Source: Crocinitomix sp.
Lineage (GTDB): Bacteria > Bacteroidota > Bacteroidia > Flavobacteriales_D > Crocinitomicaceae
DNA length: 64,000 nt
Reading direction: 5' to 3'
Assembly: GCA_013138735.1 (NCBI GenBank)
Contig: WTCE01000039.1
Location: 1 to 64,000 of the forward strand
Numbering within the stretch: the first letter of the stretch is position 1; the number at the start of each line of letters is the position of its first letter. The translations under genes and the position numbers were made by a program. Positions 56,741 through 64,000 of the stretch are shown here, in pieces. The notes under the pieces were generated by a model. The model made no database searches and was not told the origin of the DNA. It saw only the letters and a program-made list of their open reading frames with translations.

Positions 56741-57835
56741 ATGAAAAAATTCACATTTACCTTATTACTTGCCGTAATAGGATGTAGCGGGTTTTCACAA
56801 ATCGACGAATTAACTCCTGAAGAGAAATTCTACCGTGATTCCATTACCCATTTGAATGAATCAAATGCCGCAATTGAAGCCTCTCAACTGGCTTACAACG
56901 AAGGAATAGAACTATTTAAACAAAAAAAATACAAAGCAGCTGCGGGTAAATTTGCAGCATCCATCACGAACGATCCAAAGTTCACACCAGCGTATTATAA
57001 CAAAGCTGTTGCGGAAAATAGCGCGGAAGACTATAAAGCGGCAATTAAATCAGTTGATGCCTTATTAGCTTTAAAACCAACTTATGGGAAAGCCTTTTTT
57101 CAACGCGCAAAAGCTTATCAAGGGTTAGGCGATTATTTGAATGCTGAAAAGGATTATCAAAAATCAATCGAGCTAAATCCTAAAAATGATAAAGCGTACT
57201 ATAATTTTGGAACGCTAAAATTTATGCAGAAGGATTATTTCGCAGCAATCGCACAATTCACCAAAGTAATTATGTTAAAGCCTGATGATGCCTACGCATA
57301 CAATGACAGAGGCTCATGTTACCGCATGTTAGAGAAATATACTGAGGCGGTAGCGGATTATGAAGAAGCGGCTCGAAAAAACGCAAATTTGGCCTTCGTC
57401 CTTAATAATATCGGAACAACGAAAACGAAATTGAAAAGATATCAAGATGCCCTAGCAGCATTTAATCGTGCATTGAGTATTGATTCTAAATTTTACTTGG
57501 CTTATAATAACCGTGGTGTTACCCATATGAAAATGGAGCGATTTGATGATGCTGTGAATGATTTCACAAAAGCAATTGAAATCAATCCTAGTTATGCGCC
57601 AGCATATAGTAATCGTGCAGGTGCTTATTTCAAAAAAGGAGAATATGAAAAAGCAAAAAAGGATGCGGATAAAGCCATTCAACTTAAACCTGAATTTGCA
57701 GATGCATATGTTAATAGAGGAAATGCAAGAGAAATGCTAAGAGATTTAGATGGCGCTTGTAAGGACTGGCATAAAGCAAGAGAATTAGGTTCTGAGTTAG
57801 CGAAACAATATCATTCAGGAAATTGTGCGAATTAA
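56741..57835 (+). CDS. Secreted tetratricopeptide-repeat protein
   Basis: This 364-aa protein starts with a signal peptide (1-20, ending GCSGFSQ). The rest is eight or so TPR units of 34 residues: FKQKKYKAAAGKFAASITND, YKAAIKSVDALLALKPTYGK, DYLNAEKDYQKSIELNPKND, DYFAAIAQFTKVIMLKPDDA, and so on. TPRs bind partner proteins. It lies 28 bases before the PorE-like OmpA gene and probably acts with it in the periplasm or outer-membrane assembly. No catalytic motif. Confidence 0.88.
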   Translation: MKKFTFTLLLAVIGCSGFSQIDELTPEEKFYRDSITHLNESNAAIEASQLAYNEGIELFKQKKYKAAAGKFAASITNDPKFTPAYYNKAVAENSAEDYKAAIKSVDALLALKPTYGKAFFQRAKAYQGLGDYLNAEKDYQKSIELNPKNDKAYYNFGTLKFMQKDYFAAIAQFTKVIMLKPDDAYAYNDRGSCYRMLEKYTEAVADYEEAARKNANLAFVLNNIGTTKTKLKRYQDALAAFNRALSIDSKFYLAYNNRGVTHMKMERFDDAVNDFTKAIEINPSYAPAYSNRAGAYFKKGEYEKAKKDADKAIQLKPEFADAYVNRGNAREMLRDLDGACKDWHKARELGSELAKQYHSGNCAN

Positions 57836-57863
57836 GATCAAAAATTGAGATAAAAAAATAGAA

Positions 57864-59936
57864 ATGAAAAATTATTTAATAGTATTATTCCTATCCTTTA
57901 GCGTTTTTTCTTTTGGTCAAGATGTTGAGTTCAGAGCGGCCAATTTTAAGGACAATAAAGACGGCTTTAAAAAGGCGAAGGAGCAAATGGAGCTAGGAAC
58001 GGAACAATGGGAACTAGGAAACGCGCAGGTGTTTGTTGTTAAAAGTCCAGAACTTTTTTACATGAAAGCATTGGAGCATTTTGAAAAGGCTTATGCGTTT
58101 AATCCGAATAGTGCAGAACTCAATTTTAAAATTGGAGTTTGTCATATTCATTCAACGCATAAAGTAGAATCGATTCCATTTTTTAAAGAGGCCTATAAAA
58201 GAAATGCCTTGGTGGATCCTTTTATCAATTACTATATGGGATTAGTGAATCAGTTAGAAGGACAATTCAAAAAAGCCTTAACATTTTATACAACGTTTGA
58301 AACTGAATATAGAAAGGCAGACGATTTTGGAAAGTTTGTCAAACAACGCAAAAGCGAATGCAAATCGGCCTTAGCGCTTATTGACATTCCAATTCGTGCA
58401 TGGATTGATCATGTACCAGATCTTTCTACTGAGTTTGATGATTATGCACCTTCTGTTACTATTGACGGTGAAGAAATCATATTCACATCCAACCGTCCAA
58501 ACAGTCATACACCAAATGAAGTTGGCGTTTATGATGACGATATTTACTCGGCGACATTGGTGAATGGTGTTTGGCAAAAACCAACTGCCTTAAAAGGAAA
58601 AATCAATACTGAAGGGAATGACATTTCCAATAACTTATCTTATAACGGAACAAAAATGTTAATGAGTAAAGAGAATGCTCAAGGAAATTCAGATGTTTAC
58701 GAGTCGTATTTAAAAGGCGACACATGGTCTGACCCGATCAGTTTTTCAAGAGATATCAATTTCAAGTCAAATGAGCGTTATGCTTCTTATAACTTTAACG
58801 ATCGTGCGATATATTTCGCTAAAGATAAACCGGGCGGAAAGAACGGATATGACATTATGGTGTCAGGTGTAAAGGTAAAGAGAGAACGATCTTACGGATT
58901 ACCAGTACAGGTGTTAGATGTAAGTTCTCAATTCAACGACGGACCAATTTATTTGCATCCGAATGGAAAAATAATGTATTTCGCATCAGAGGGATTCAAC
59001 TCAATGGGTGGATACGACATTTTTTCTGCGAAGAAAATTAAAGGAGGCGGTTGGACGAAACCTGTGAATATGGGCGCGCCAATTAACACGCCTTATGACG
59101 ACTTCTTTTTTGCAGCAACTGCCAATGGTAAGTTTGCTTATATTTCATCTAACAGAGCCGGTGGAAAAGGTGGATATGACATTTACAAGGTAACCTTTTG
59201 GGGTGAGGAAAAATCACCATCATTAGCAACAGAAGATTACTTATTAGCATCTGTTGCAAAACCAATTCAAGATCCTGAATTAGTTGGAGAAGTTAAAGTA
59301 ACTAGTATGGCAGAGTTAACTGTATTTAAGGGGAAAACCTTGGACGCAATTACAAAAAAAGCAATAGAAGCTATTATTGAAATAACAGATAATGAAAGTG
59401 GCGATATTGTTGAATCGTTCACAACAAATAGTGCAACAGGTAAATTCTTAATCTCGCTTGAATCTGGCGGAAATTATGGGATTGCTGTAAAAGCTGACGG
59501 ATACTTATTTCACTCAGAAAATTTTGACATTCCAAAAGGAAGTGCTTACAACTTAGTGAACAAAACAATTGAGTTGAAAAACATTAAAATTGGAAGTAAA
59601 ATTGCCTTGAGAAACGTATTCTTTGATACTGGTAAATCAAATATTAGATCTGAATCAAACACAGAGCTTGATCGTTTGGTAAAACTATTAAAAGATGTGC
59701 CTGGTTTGAAAATTGAATTATCTGGACATACAGATAATACTGGTTCTGCTCAAAACAACATCAAGCTATCTCAAGCACGTGCTGAGGCTGTAGTAAGCTA
59801 CCTTACAAGTAAAGGCATTGCTGCTAATAGATTAGTGGCTAAAGGTTATGGGTCTGACAAACCAGTTGATACAAATGCAACTGGATCTGGTAGACAAAAT
59901 AACAGAAGAACAGAATTTGAGATTACAGGAAATTAA
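57864..59936 (+). CDS. PorE-like protein: TPR, PD40 propeller, CRD, OmpA domain
   Basis: This 690-aa secreted protein has a signal peptide (1-18, ending FSFGQ) and an N-terminal TPR-like helical region (about 40-165). A WD40/PD40 beta-propeller follows (about 180-450), with FTSNRPNSHTPN, GYDIFSAKKI and YISSNRAGGKGGYDIYKV. After it come a carboxypeptidase-regulatory-like domain (about 480-570, KGKTLDAITKKAIEAIIEIT) and an OmpA C-terminal domain (about 580-690) with FDTGKSNIRSESNTELDRL, LSGHTDNTGS and NRRTEFEITG. This order matches PorE of the T9SS, which binds peptidoglycan. It is in one operon with a TPR protein; a PorP/SprF partner is not present here. Confidence 0.87.
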   Translation: MKNYLIVLFLSFSVFSFGQDVEFRAANFKDNKDGFKKAKEQMELGTEQWELGNAQVFVVKSPELFYMKALEHFEKAYAFNPNSAELNFKIGVCHIHSTHKVESIPFFKEAYKRNALVDPFINYYMGLVNQLEGQFKKALTFYTTFETEYRKADDFGKFVKQRKSECKSALALIDIPIRAWIDHVPDLSTEFDDYAPSVTIDGEEIIFTSNRPNSHTPNEVGVYDDDIYSATLVNGVWQKPTALKGKINTEGNDISNNLSYNGTKMLMSKENAQGNSDVYESYLKGDTWSDPISFSRDINFKSNERYASYNFNDRAIYFAKDKPGGKNGYDIMVSGVKVKRERSYGLPVQVLDVSSQFNDGPIYLHPNGKIMYFASEGFNSMGGYDIFSAKKIKGGGWTKPVNMGAPINTPYDDFFFAATANGKFAYISSNRAGGKGGYDIYKVTFWGEEKSPSLATEDYLLASVAKPIQDPELVGEVKVTSMAELTVFKGKTLDAITKKAIEAIIEITDNESGDIVESFTTNSATGKFLISLESGGNYGIAVKADGYLFHSENFDIPKGSAYNLVNKTIELKNIKIGSKIALRNVFFDTGKSNIRSESNTELDRLVKLLKDVPGLKIELSGHTDNTGSAQNNIKLSQARAEAVVSYLTSKGIAANRLVAKGYGSDKPVDTNATGSGRQNNRRTEFEITGN

Positions 59937-59960
59937 AATGCAATAACCAACCCCCTATGA

Positions 59961-60000
59961 AAAACGCTCTTTTTGCACTGCAAGAAGGGCGTCTTTTTTT
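59961..60000 (+). terminator. Rho-independent terminator after the PorE-like gene
   Basis: ACGC(T)CTT..TGCA pairs with TGCA..AAG(G)GCGT through a stem with mismatches, followed by a TCTTTTTTT run. The end overlaps the stop region of the converging minus-strand lipoprotein gene at 59999. Confidence 0.8.
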
Positions 60001-60556
60001 ATTCTCTTCTTAATAGATCAGACAACTTACGATAACCCAAACAGGAACCAAAACGATCCGTGTTTGCATCCGTCCCTACAATTTGAATTTCACTGCTCCC
60101 AAAACAAACTTTTGCAATTCCTACGATTTGATTTTCATTTTTAAAAACTAAAATACTGCTGTAAACTGACATGTCCATTATTTTTGTTTCACTTGGATCG
60201 GCGCTCTTTTCTCGAAACAAATCATTCAATTCATAATGCTTTGATTCAGGCACAATTTGATATTCAAAACCAAACTCATCTAATTCTTGTAAAAACGAGG
60301 TGTCAGCAATACTCTTTGGTACATTACCTTCCAATATGTCTCCAAATCTTTTTGTTTTAGGATCGGCTTTTTTGTCCTGTCGCATTTGCGATAATGACGC
60401 TTCAGAAACATGTGCTTGATAATACTCCACTTCATCAAAGTCAAAGTAATAGACTTTAAACTCATCCCAATTCTCTACCTCATTGGATGAACCACAACTT
60501 GCCAATAAAATAGTGAAAACGCATAAAAATATTGTGCTAATTGGTTTCATCATCAA
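59999..60556 (-). CDS. Hypothetical lipoprotein, 185 aa
   Basis: The signal peptide ends in the lipobox LLASC (Cys about 21; an ATG at 60550 is an alternative start). The mature part has VENWDEFKVYYFDFDEVEYY, a helical centre, and the C-terminal STILVF-type strands (DMSVYSSILVFKNENQIVGI) with GSCLGYRKLSDLLRRE. No family is recognised. It lies eight bases after the stop of the 7TMR-DISM/SpoIIE gene, so it is likely cotranscribed and may act with that receptor at the envelope. Confidence 0.7.
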   Translation of the reverse strand: MMMKPISTIFLCVFTILLASCGSSNEVENWDEFKVYYFDFDEVEYYQAHVSEASLSQMRQDKKADPKTKRFGDILEGNVPKSIADTSFLQELDEFGFEYQIVPESKHYELNDLFREKSADPSETKIMDMSVYSSILVFKNENQIVGIAKVCFGSSEIQIVGTDANTDRFGSCLGYRKLSDLLRRE

Positions 60557-60564
60557 ACGGAAAT

Positions 60565-62745
60565 CTAGTCAATTTTAACGCTCATCACAAGCACATCATC
60601 TATTTGCTCTTCGTCGCCTAACCATTTATCAAACTCAACTTCGAGGGCCATTTTTTGCTCAAGCAAAGGCTTTTCAGCAATGGCCATTAGTAAGTCTCTG
60701 AATCGCCGATAGTTATACTTTTTCCCTTTTGGCCCACCAAATTGATCGGCATAGCCATCAGTAAACACGTAGATTTGATCTCCTTTCAATAAATCAATGG
60801 TATGATCAGTATAAGGTCTTGCTTCATCCGAACTATTGCCAATCGGCTGCTTATCCCCCTTGATTTCTAATAAAACCATGTCATCCGATTCTGAAATAAC
60901 GCGCATGGCTGTTGGTAATGAACTCTCGTCAAACGCCGACTTACTCCTTAGCAAGTACAATGGATTTTTAGCACCCGAAAAAACCATTTGTGTGCGGTTA
61001 TGATTAAAAGCACACATGGCAATATCCATCCCGTCATTAATTACCTTACCATCAATGGTTCCACGAAGCGTTCTATTCACACCTTTGTTTAAATAAATTA
61101 ATGCTTCACCTGGCGAATTTACTGAATCCTCAGTCAAAGATTGACTCAATAGATTATTACCAACAATACTCATAAACGCCCCTGGCACTCCATGACCAGT
61201 GCAATCGACTGCAGCAAACAAAACATATTTATCTTCACTTTGAACATTGCTAGTGCTGGTAGATTCTACAAAATAAAAATCGCCGCTTACTACATCTTTA
61301 GGGCGATAAAGAATAAATGCGTTCGGAATTAAATTACTGACATGTTCATCAGACGGAAGAATGGCTTCTTGAATTCGCTTTGCATATTTAATACTGCTTA
61401 CAATCTCCTCATTATTCTTAGCTAGTATTTCTTTTTGCATTTCAATTTCGGAGGTTCTTTCTTTTACTTGCCGCTCCAAGCGAACGTTGCTTTCGTCCAT
61501 TACAGCATTCTTTTCTTTTAATGATGTTAGGGCAGATAATTGTGCCACCTCTTTCTCTTTTTGTAGTTTACCGTACTTATTAGACATTGAAATACTGAGC
61601 ACAACAAACTCTAATGCTGAACTTATTTTTAGTGCGCCCAAGGATATTATTTTATCTCCCACAACACTCATGTTTCCGAGTATAAATACAACGCCACCGA
61701 TTATCAGTATGATAAATGCCAAGGCAAAAAACAAATCTACCTCTACCCCTTTTGTTCGCAAACGAATAATGGCGTAGGCTGCTAATAAAACGCCAAACAA
61801 GCTTGCTCCATTAATAATTGGAAAGGACAATTCATAAAGCGGACCAGGAATTAGGGACATGAGCATAATGACCCCCATTATAAAGCGACTGATGGAAAAA
61901 ACTTTCCACAGTGATTTACTATGCTTTTTCAATTGTAAAAAATGATTCACATAGGTCAAAAGAAAGAGTATCGTGAAGCCCGCAAAAATCAATAATACAT
62001 GATTGGTAAAATACCCCCCTTTAGGAAACATATGATGATGCGTATAACCGTCTAGGGAGAATTGTAACACTCCTTGTGATAACGCATATAGAATGTAAAA
62101 AAGGAAAGAACGGTCTCTTAGAAAGAGAAAAAAGAAAAAGTAAATAATGACAACTAATGCGATCAGACCATAATAAAACCCATTCTTAAATTGGCTCTTA
62201 AAATCTTGTGCAAAAAACCCCATATGGTCATGCACAATAACGGGTGCAAATAGCAATTCTCCATCACTTTCCAGCTTGACATAAAACGTTTTTGATTCGT
62301 TTTGTTTCAAAGCAATTGGGAAAAGGTTTTTGCGGTGCTCTATTTCCTTATCATCATAAGCGAAATCATCCCCACTAATAAAATGCTGCGCAATGCCGTT
62401 TGGTCCAACTTCAAAAAACTCGACTTTATTCGTAACTGTGCGCCCGGTTTCAAAAATGAAATCCTCATTACTTGAATGGTTGGTCAATGTAAAACGCATC
62501 CAAAAGCGATTCGCAGTAAAATTAAAATCTAGAATGGATTGCTGGCTGGCTTTAAAATCATTATCAGTAAGTGTAAGCACATCTAAAATGGACTCATAAG
62601 CATCATCAACATCTTCAAAAACTCCAACATTTCCGCCCAATGAAAACCCTAAATTTTCATCCGTCAAAATAATCTCATTCGGATTTTGTCCGAATGAAGC
62701 AACACTATACAATAAAAGAAAAAGCAATAATTGCTGCATGCGCAT
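60565..62745 (-). CDS. 7TMR-DISM sensor with SpoIIE-type PP2C phosphatase output
   Basis: This 726-aa membrane signal protein has a signal peptide (1-19). The 7TMR-DISMED2-type extracellular domain comes next (about 40-180, with FTANRFWMRFTLTNHSSNED), then seven TM helices (about 185-400, including the YGLIALVVIIYFFFFLFLRD helix) and a coiled coil (about 405-460, KEKEVAQLSALTSLKEKNAV). The C-terminal PP2C SpoIIE domain has FAAVDCTGHGVPGAFMSIVG (metal Asp and HGxPGAxxS), GMDIAMCAFN and VFTDGYADQFGG. It probably relays an extracytoplasmic signal to an anti-anti-sigma or anti-sigma partner. It leads an operon with a small lipoprotein. Confidence 0.92.
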   Translation of the reverse strand: MRMQQLLLFLLLYSVASFGQNPNEIILTDENLGFSLGGNVGVFEDVDDAYESILDVLTLTDNDFKASQQSILDFNFTANRFWMRFTLTNHSSNEDFIFETGRTVTNKVEFFEVGPNGIAQHFISGDDFAYDDKEIEHRKNLFPIALKQNESKTFYVKLESDGELLFAPVIVHDHMGFFAQDFKSQFKNGFYYGLIALVVIIYFFFFLFLRDRSFLFYILYALSQGVLQFSLDGYTHHHMFPKGGYFTNHVLLIFAGFTILFLLTYVNHFLQLKKHSKSLWKVFSISRFIMGVIMLMSLIPGPLYELSFPIINGASLFGVLLAAYAIIRLRTKGVEVDLFFALAFIILIIGGVVFILGNMSVVGDKIISLGALKISSALEFVVLSISMSNKYGKLQKEKEVAQLSALTSLKEKNAVMDESNVRLERQVKERTSEIEMQKEILAKNNEEIVSSIKYAKRIQEAILPSDEHVSNLIPNAFILYRPKDVVSGDFYFVESTSTSNVQSEDKYVLFAAVDCTGHGVPGAFMSIVGNNLLSQSLTEDSVNSPGEALIYLNKGVNRTLRGTIDGKVINDGMDIAMCAFNHNRTQMVFSGAKNPLYLLRSKSAFDESSLPTAMRVISESDDMVLLEIKGDKQPIGNSSDEARPYTDHTIDLLKGDQIYVFTDGYADQFGGPKGKKYNYRRFRDLLMAIAEKPLLEQKMALEVEFDKWLGDEEQIDDVLVMSVKID

Positions 62746-62794
62746 TCAATAAAGGTAATTAAAGTCTTTTAACAACTCTCATTGATCCTTACGA

Positions 62795-62833
62795 ATAAAA
62801 CACCCACTTGGTTTTAGGAAGTGGGTGTTTTAT
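62795..62833. terminator. Bidirectional terminator hairpin
   Basis: ATAAAACACCCACTT and AAGTGGGTGTTTTAT form a 15-bp perfect stem around GGTTTTAGG. It lies between the beta-helix gene (stop 62852, minus) and the 7TMR-DISM gene and is followed by T-rich sequence on both sides. Confidence 0.88.
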
Positions 62834-62851
62834 GAATAACCTTATTTTAGT

Positions 62852-64000
62852 CTACAGAAACGTTATAGTGCAACCTCCTCCAACACAATCAGCGTCTGGT
62901 CCAGCACCGTTCCCCGTTAGTGTATTAACAGACTGAACACCGGCCGCATCAGTTTGTGCACTACCTGAGCAATAGATTGCAGCAGAGCTTTCTATAACTA
63001 CTCCCCAGCTGTTGGAGTTGGCTACACTACAGTTATCCATTTCTAAGCGGCCCGTTACTCTCACTGAAGTATAATCATACGCCCAATAAGAACCTCCATC
63101 TGCAATGTTAACATAGGTAAATTTATTGTTTGGGTTATTTGAGCGAATATTAAGTCCTTGCCAGTAACCAGCAGATGTAAAACGTCCTTTTATTGAAATG
63201 GGAGCGTCGGCTGTACCTAATGCCTTTAAATAACCCGTTTCCATCACGTCAATTACTGCGTCTGATTCCATTAAAATATTTGCGCCTGCTGAGATATTAA
63301 TTCCTGCGCTTAAAGTAAAATCTCCCACGAAAAGCATTGGAGTTGTAGTTGCTGGCCACGTTGCTGTCGAATTTAGTTCCATTCCGCGAACATTTATAAA
63401 ATCTTCACCGTTTGAGACATTGTAATTCGAAGCACCATCTATTGACCCTGCATGTGCAGCTGCAATATTTAATCCGGCTAATGAATTATTGCTAAATGTA
63501 TTATTAAGAAAACTAGGGAATGTTGCATTGTCATTCGCATACAATCCATATTGTTCACTATTTGAAAAAGTAGAATTTTCTACTGATAATTTTGCTAAAT
63601 CCCCCATTGAAACATTGGCATAATCCCACGCCCAATAACTTCCAGCATCTGAAACGGTCACATATTCCAAGTTATTATTTGGATTATTTGATCTAAAACG
63701 AATTCCTCTCCAATAGCCAGGACTCACACTTTCGCCTTTAAATACAATTGGATTTGCGGCTGATCCTGTAGCATTCATTGATCCAGACTCCATAATTTCT
63801 ATTGAAGCGTTAGGACACATCACTACCGTTACTCCTTCTGGAATTGTTAAAGCCGCATTAATCTGAATATTTCCACAAACCTCTACACGCTCGTAATTCC
63901 ACGTTGTTGGCGCATCAACATCTTCTGTAACAACAAGGGTTGCACCCGGCGTTACACCATCATATTCGCAAGACCCATCATCATGATTAGCTTTTTTATT
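62852..64000 (-). CDS. Partial beta-helix protein with internal duplication, 5' end outside the window
   Basis: The reading frame continues to the window edge without a stop, so the gene is truncated here; 382 residues are visible and the GTG at 63823 is not its real start. The visible N-terminal part has HDDGSCEYDGVTPGATL, a motif common in Bacteroidota secreted proteins, then VEVCGNIQINAALTIPEGVT. Two units of about 183 residues follow, each with GYW[RQ]G..(R)SNNPNN, GGSYWA[WY]DY and GTA/GSA..PI. These look like parallel beta-helix coils. The end is CVGGGCTITFL without a recognisable T9SS domain. Likely surface- or polysaccharide-related. Confidence 0.75.
   Translation of the reverse strand, partial: NKKANHDDGSCEYDGVTPGATLVVTEDVDAPTTWNYERVEVCGNIQINAALTIPEGVTVVMCPNASIEIMESGSMNATGSAANPIVFKGESVSPGYWRGIRFRSNNPNNNLEYVTVSDAGSYWAWDYANVSMGDLAKLSVENSTFSNSEQYGLYANDNATFPSFLNNTFSNNSLAGLNIAAAHAGSIDGASNYNVSNGEDFINVRGMELNSTATWPATTTPMLFVGDFTLSAGINISAGANILMESDAVIDVMETGYLKALGTADAPISIKGRFTSAGYWQGLNIRSNNPNNKFTYVNIADGGSYWAYDYTSVRVTGRLEMDNCSVANSNSWGVVIESSAAIYCSGSAQTDAAGVQSVNTLTGNGAGPDADCVGGGCTITFL

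Overview
The window looks like a chromosomal segment of a marine or freshwater Bacteroidota bacterium of the Flavobacteriales type. The evidence is low GC, A-rich start regions without Shine-Dalgarno motifs, several TAnnTTTG -7 promoter boxes, and many secreted proteins carrying type IX secretion system (T9SS) sorting domains. No rRNA, tRNA, CRISPR array, transposase, integrase or phage gene was seen. Positions 1-196 hold nothing I can name.

Layout. 0.2-2.6 kb: a minus-strand MFS exporter with a small trailing gene, a short double-glycine-leader-like peptide, and a charged Spy/CpxP-like periplasmic protein. 2.9-9.9 kb: two large T9SS cargo proteins whose C-terminal sorting domains are nearly identical in DNA. 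10.1-13.9 kb: tRNA hydroxylase trhO, then paaABCD, the aerobic phenylacetyl-CoA epoxidase genes without paaE. 14-19.8 kb: small unknowns (one pair with a possible -1 frameshift site), a DEDDh exonuclease, a YhhQ-family transporter, a YD-repeat secreted protein and murB. 20-24 kb: a beta-propeller-like protein and a DoxX-like membrane protein with a secreted partner. 24.3-32.2 kb: a 2649-residue surface protein containing nine tandem 86-residue repeats. 32.8-37.7 kb: a lipocalin-like lipoprotein, a beta-helix T9SS protein with a DUF2461 partner, a PaaI thioesterase and a DUF2809 membrane protein.

37.8-50 kb, all minus strand: secA, two tandem DUF7948/SBBP/CHU_C surface proteins, a DUF2795 protein, a PduO-type cobalamin adenosyltransferase and an O-methyltransferase. 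50.2-56.4 kb: DUF4301, DUF2141, a lipoprotein, rho with a long low-complexity insert, and glmM. 56.7-64 kb: a TPR protein and a PorE-like OmpA protein in one operon, a lipoprotein plus 7TMR-DISM/SpoIIE phosphatase operon, and a truncated beta-helix protein running off the right edge.

Housekeeping genes (murB, glmM, secA, rho, trhO) are mixed with a surface and adhesion repertoire: five proteins end in CHU_C (type B) domains and one in a type A domain. SecA would drive their export to the periplasm, and a T9SS encoded elsewhere would move them across the outer membrane. The PorE-like protein may anchor that machine to peptidoglycan. Intergenic regions carry short dispersed repeats, heptamer arrays and palindromes, several of which overlap stop codons. 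I found no clearly new multigene defence or metabolic system. The best leads are the orphan GG-leader peptide, the possible frameshift fusion at 14.4 kb, and the homogenised repeats in the cargo proteins.
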